DNA of 6,418 nt from Blastocatellia bacterium (lineage in GTDB: Bacteria; Acidobacteriota; Blastocatellia; Pyrinomonadales; Pyrinomonadaceae), in NCBI GenBank assembly GCA_003175865.1, contig PSRF01000152.1, positions 1 to 6,418 on the forward strand, given 5' to 3'. Made by a program: the position numbers and the translations under genes. The notes beneath the pieces were generated by a model, which made no database searches, was not told the origin of the DNA, and was given only the letters and a program-made list of their open reading frames with translations. Positions 6,073 to 6,418 of the stretch are shown here, piece by piece (positions within the stretch are counted from its first letter, which is position 1; each line of letters starts with the position of its first letter).

Positions 6073-6418
6073 TTATTTCGCCAGCGGGAAGATCGGCTCA
6101 ATATCCACAGGGACATCCGTCAGTTTGTCCAATGCGTTCTTCATGTCGGGACGAATGACAGCAAACTTATCCAGCATCGCTTTAGCTTTGTCGTAAGAAC
6201 CCTCAGCCTCAAGCGTTAGTAAGTCGTGTGTGATTTTTGTGATGCCCGCTTTAAACTTCGCCTGATCCACACTGAACTTCCCAGTCGTCGCGCTGTAATT
6301 AATCCCACCTTCATCGACCAGATAGTTGAACTGCATTGCAACACCTCGACCATGGGCCTCAGTAATTCCAAAACGCACTGAACGAAACATGCTCGCCAAG
6401 TACGTCGTATAGAGTGTC
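6073..6418 (-). CDS. M49 (dipeptidyl-peptidase III-like) peptidase, C-terminal part
   Basis: The frame is open to the right edge (reading TLYTTYLASMF past the TTG at 6399), so this is the last 115 or so residues of a longer gene, not a 108-residue protein. The segment MFRSVRFGITEAHGRGVAMQ followed by NYLVDEGG matches the C-terminal part of bacterial peptidase M49-family proteins as I know them. The later kinked pattern also fits: a repeated short helix with GSYDKAKAMLDKF, and the ending VPVDIEPIFPLAK. The zinc-binding HExxGH and EExRA(D/E) motifs of this family would lie upstream, outside the window, so catalytic competence cannot be judged. The family cleaves dipeptides from peptide N-termini using zinc. 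It converges on the hydrolase gene; no terminator hairpin is obvious beyond the GGTYAG-rich spacer. Confidence 0.8.
   Translation of the reverse strand, partial: TLYTTYLASMFRSVRFGITEAHGRGVAMQFNYLVDEGGINYSATTGKFSVDQAKFKAGITKITHDLLTLEAEGSYDKAKAMLDKFAVIRPDMKNALDKLTDVPVDIEPIFPLAK

Noticed and set aside
340..6418. A dedicated proline-peptide degradation operon (M24, M49 and HExxE proteins)
   Set aside because: The genes are on different strands with long gaps, separate terminators and unrelated genes between them; co-function is not supported by layout.

Overview
This 6.4 kb stretch looks like chromosomal DNA of a free-living bacterium with moderate GC (roughly half by eye). The gene content and the intergenic palindromes built on GGACC plus a short hairpin make me think of Acidobacteriota (Blastocatellia-like). 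That placement is an inference from memory, not something I could test. I see no phage, plasmid, CRISPR, tRNA or rRNA signal.

Layout from left to right: (1) the C-terminal end of an unrecognised plus-strand protein, open at the left edge; (2) a convergent minus-strand pepP-type Xaa-Pro aminopeptidase; (3) a divergent intergenic region holding composite palindrome 1; (4) a plus-strand NAD(P)-dependent aldehyde dehydrogenase with a hydrophobic/basic C-terminal tail; (5) composite palindrome 2; (6) a secreted EXORDIUM/phosphate-induced-protein-1-like protein with a strong Shine-Dalgarno and a textbook intrinsic terminator; (7) composite palindrome 3, with 45-base arms differing at one position; (8) a plus-strand alpha/beta hydrolase, ABHD18-like; (9) a short GGTYAG-rich convergent spacer; (10) the C-terminal end of a minus-strand M49 (dipeptidyl-peptidase III-like) peptidase, cut by the right edge.

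The genes do not form an obvious operon: orientations alternate and most gaps are long. Two are peptidases (M24 and M49) and one secreted protein has a metalloprotease-like HExxE motif, but a shared pathway is not demonstrated. The most interesting signal is in the intergenic DNA. Three palindromes of different sequence share one architecture: two inverted copies of a unit made of GGAC/GGAG, then a 7-8 bp hairpin with a TCT-type loop, separated by 23-40 bases. This is the layout of REPINs (paired REP sequences mobilised by RAYT/TnpA-REP transposases).
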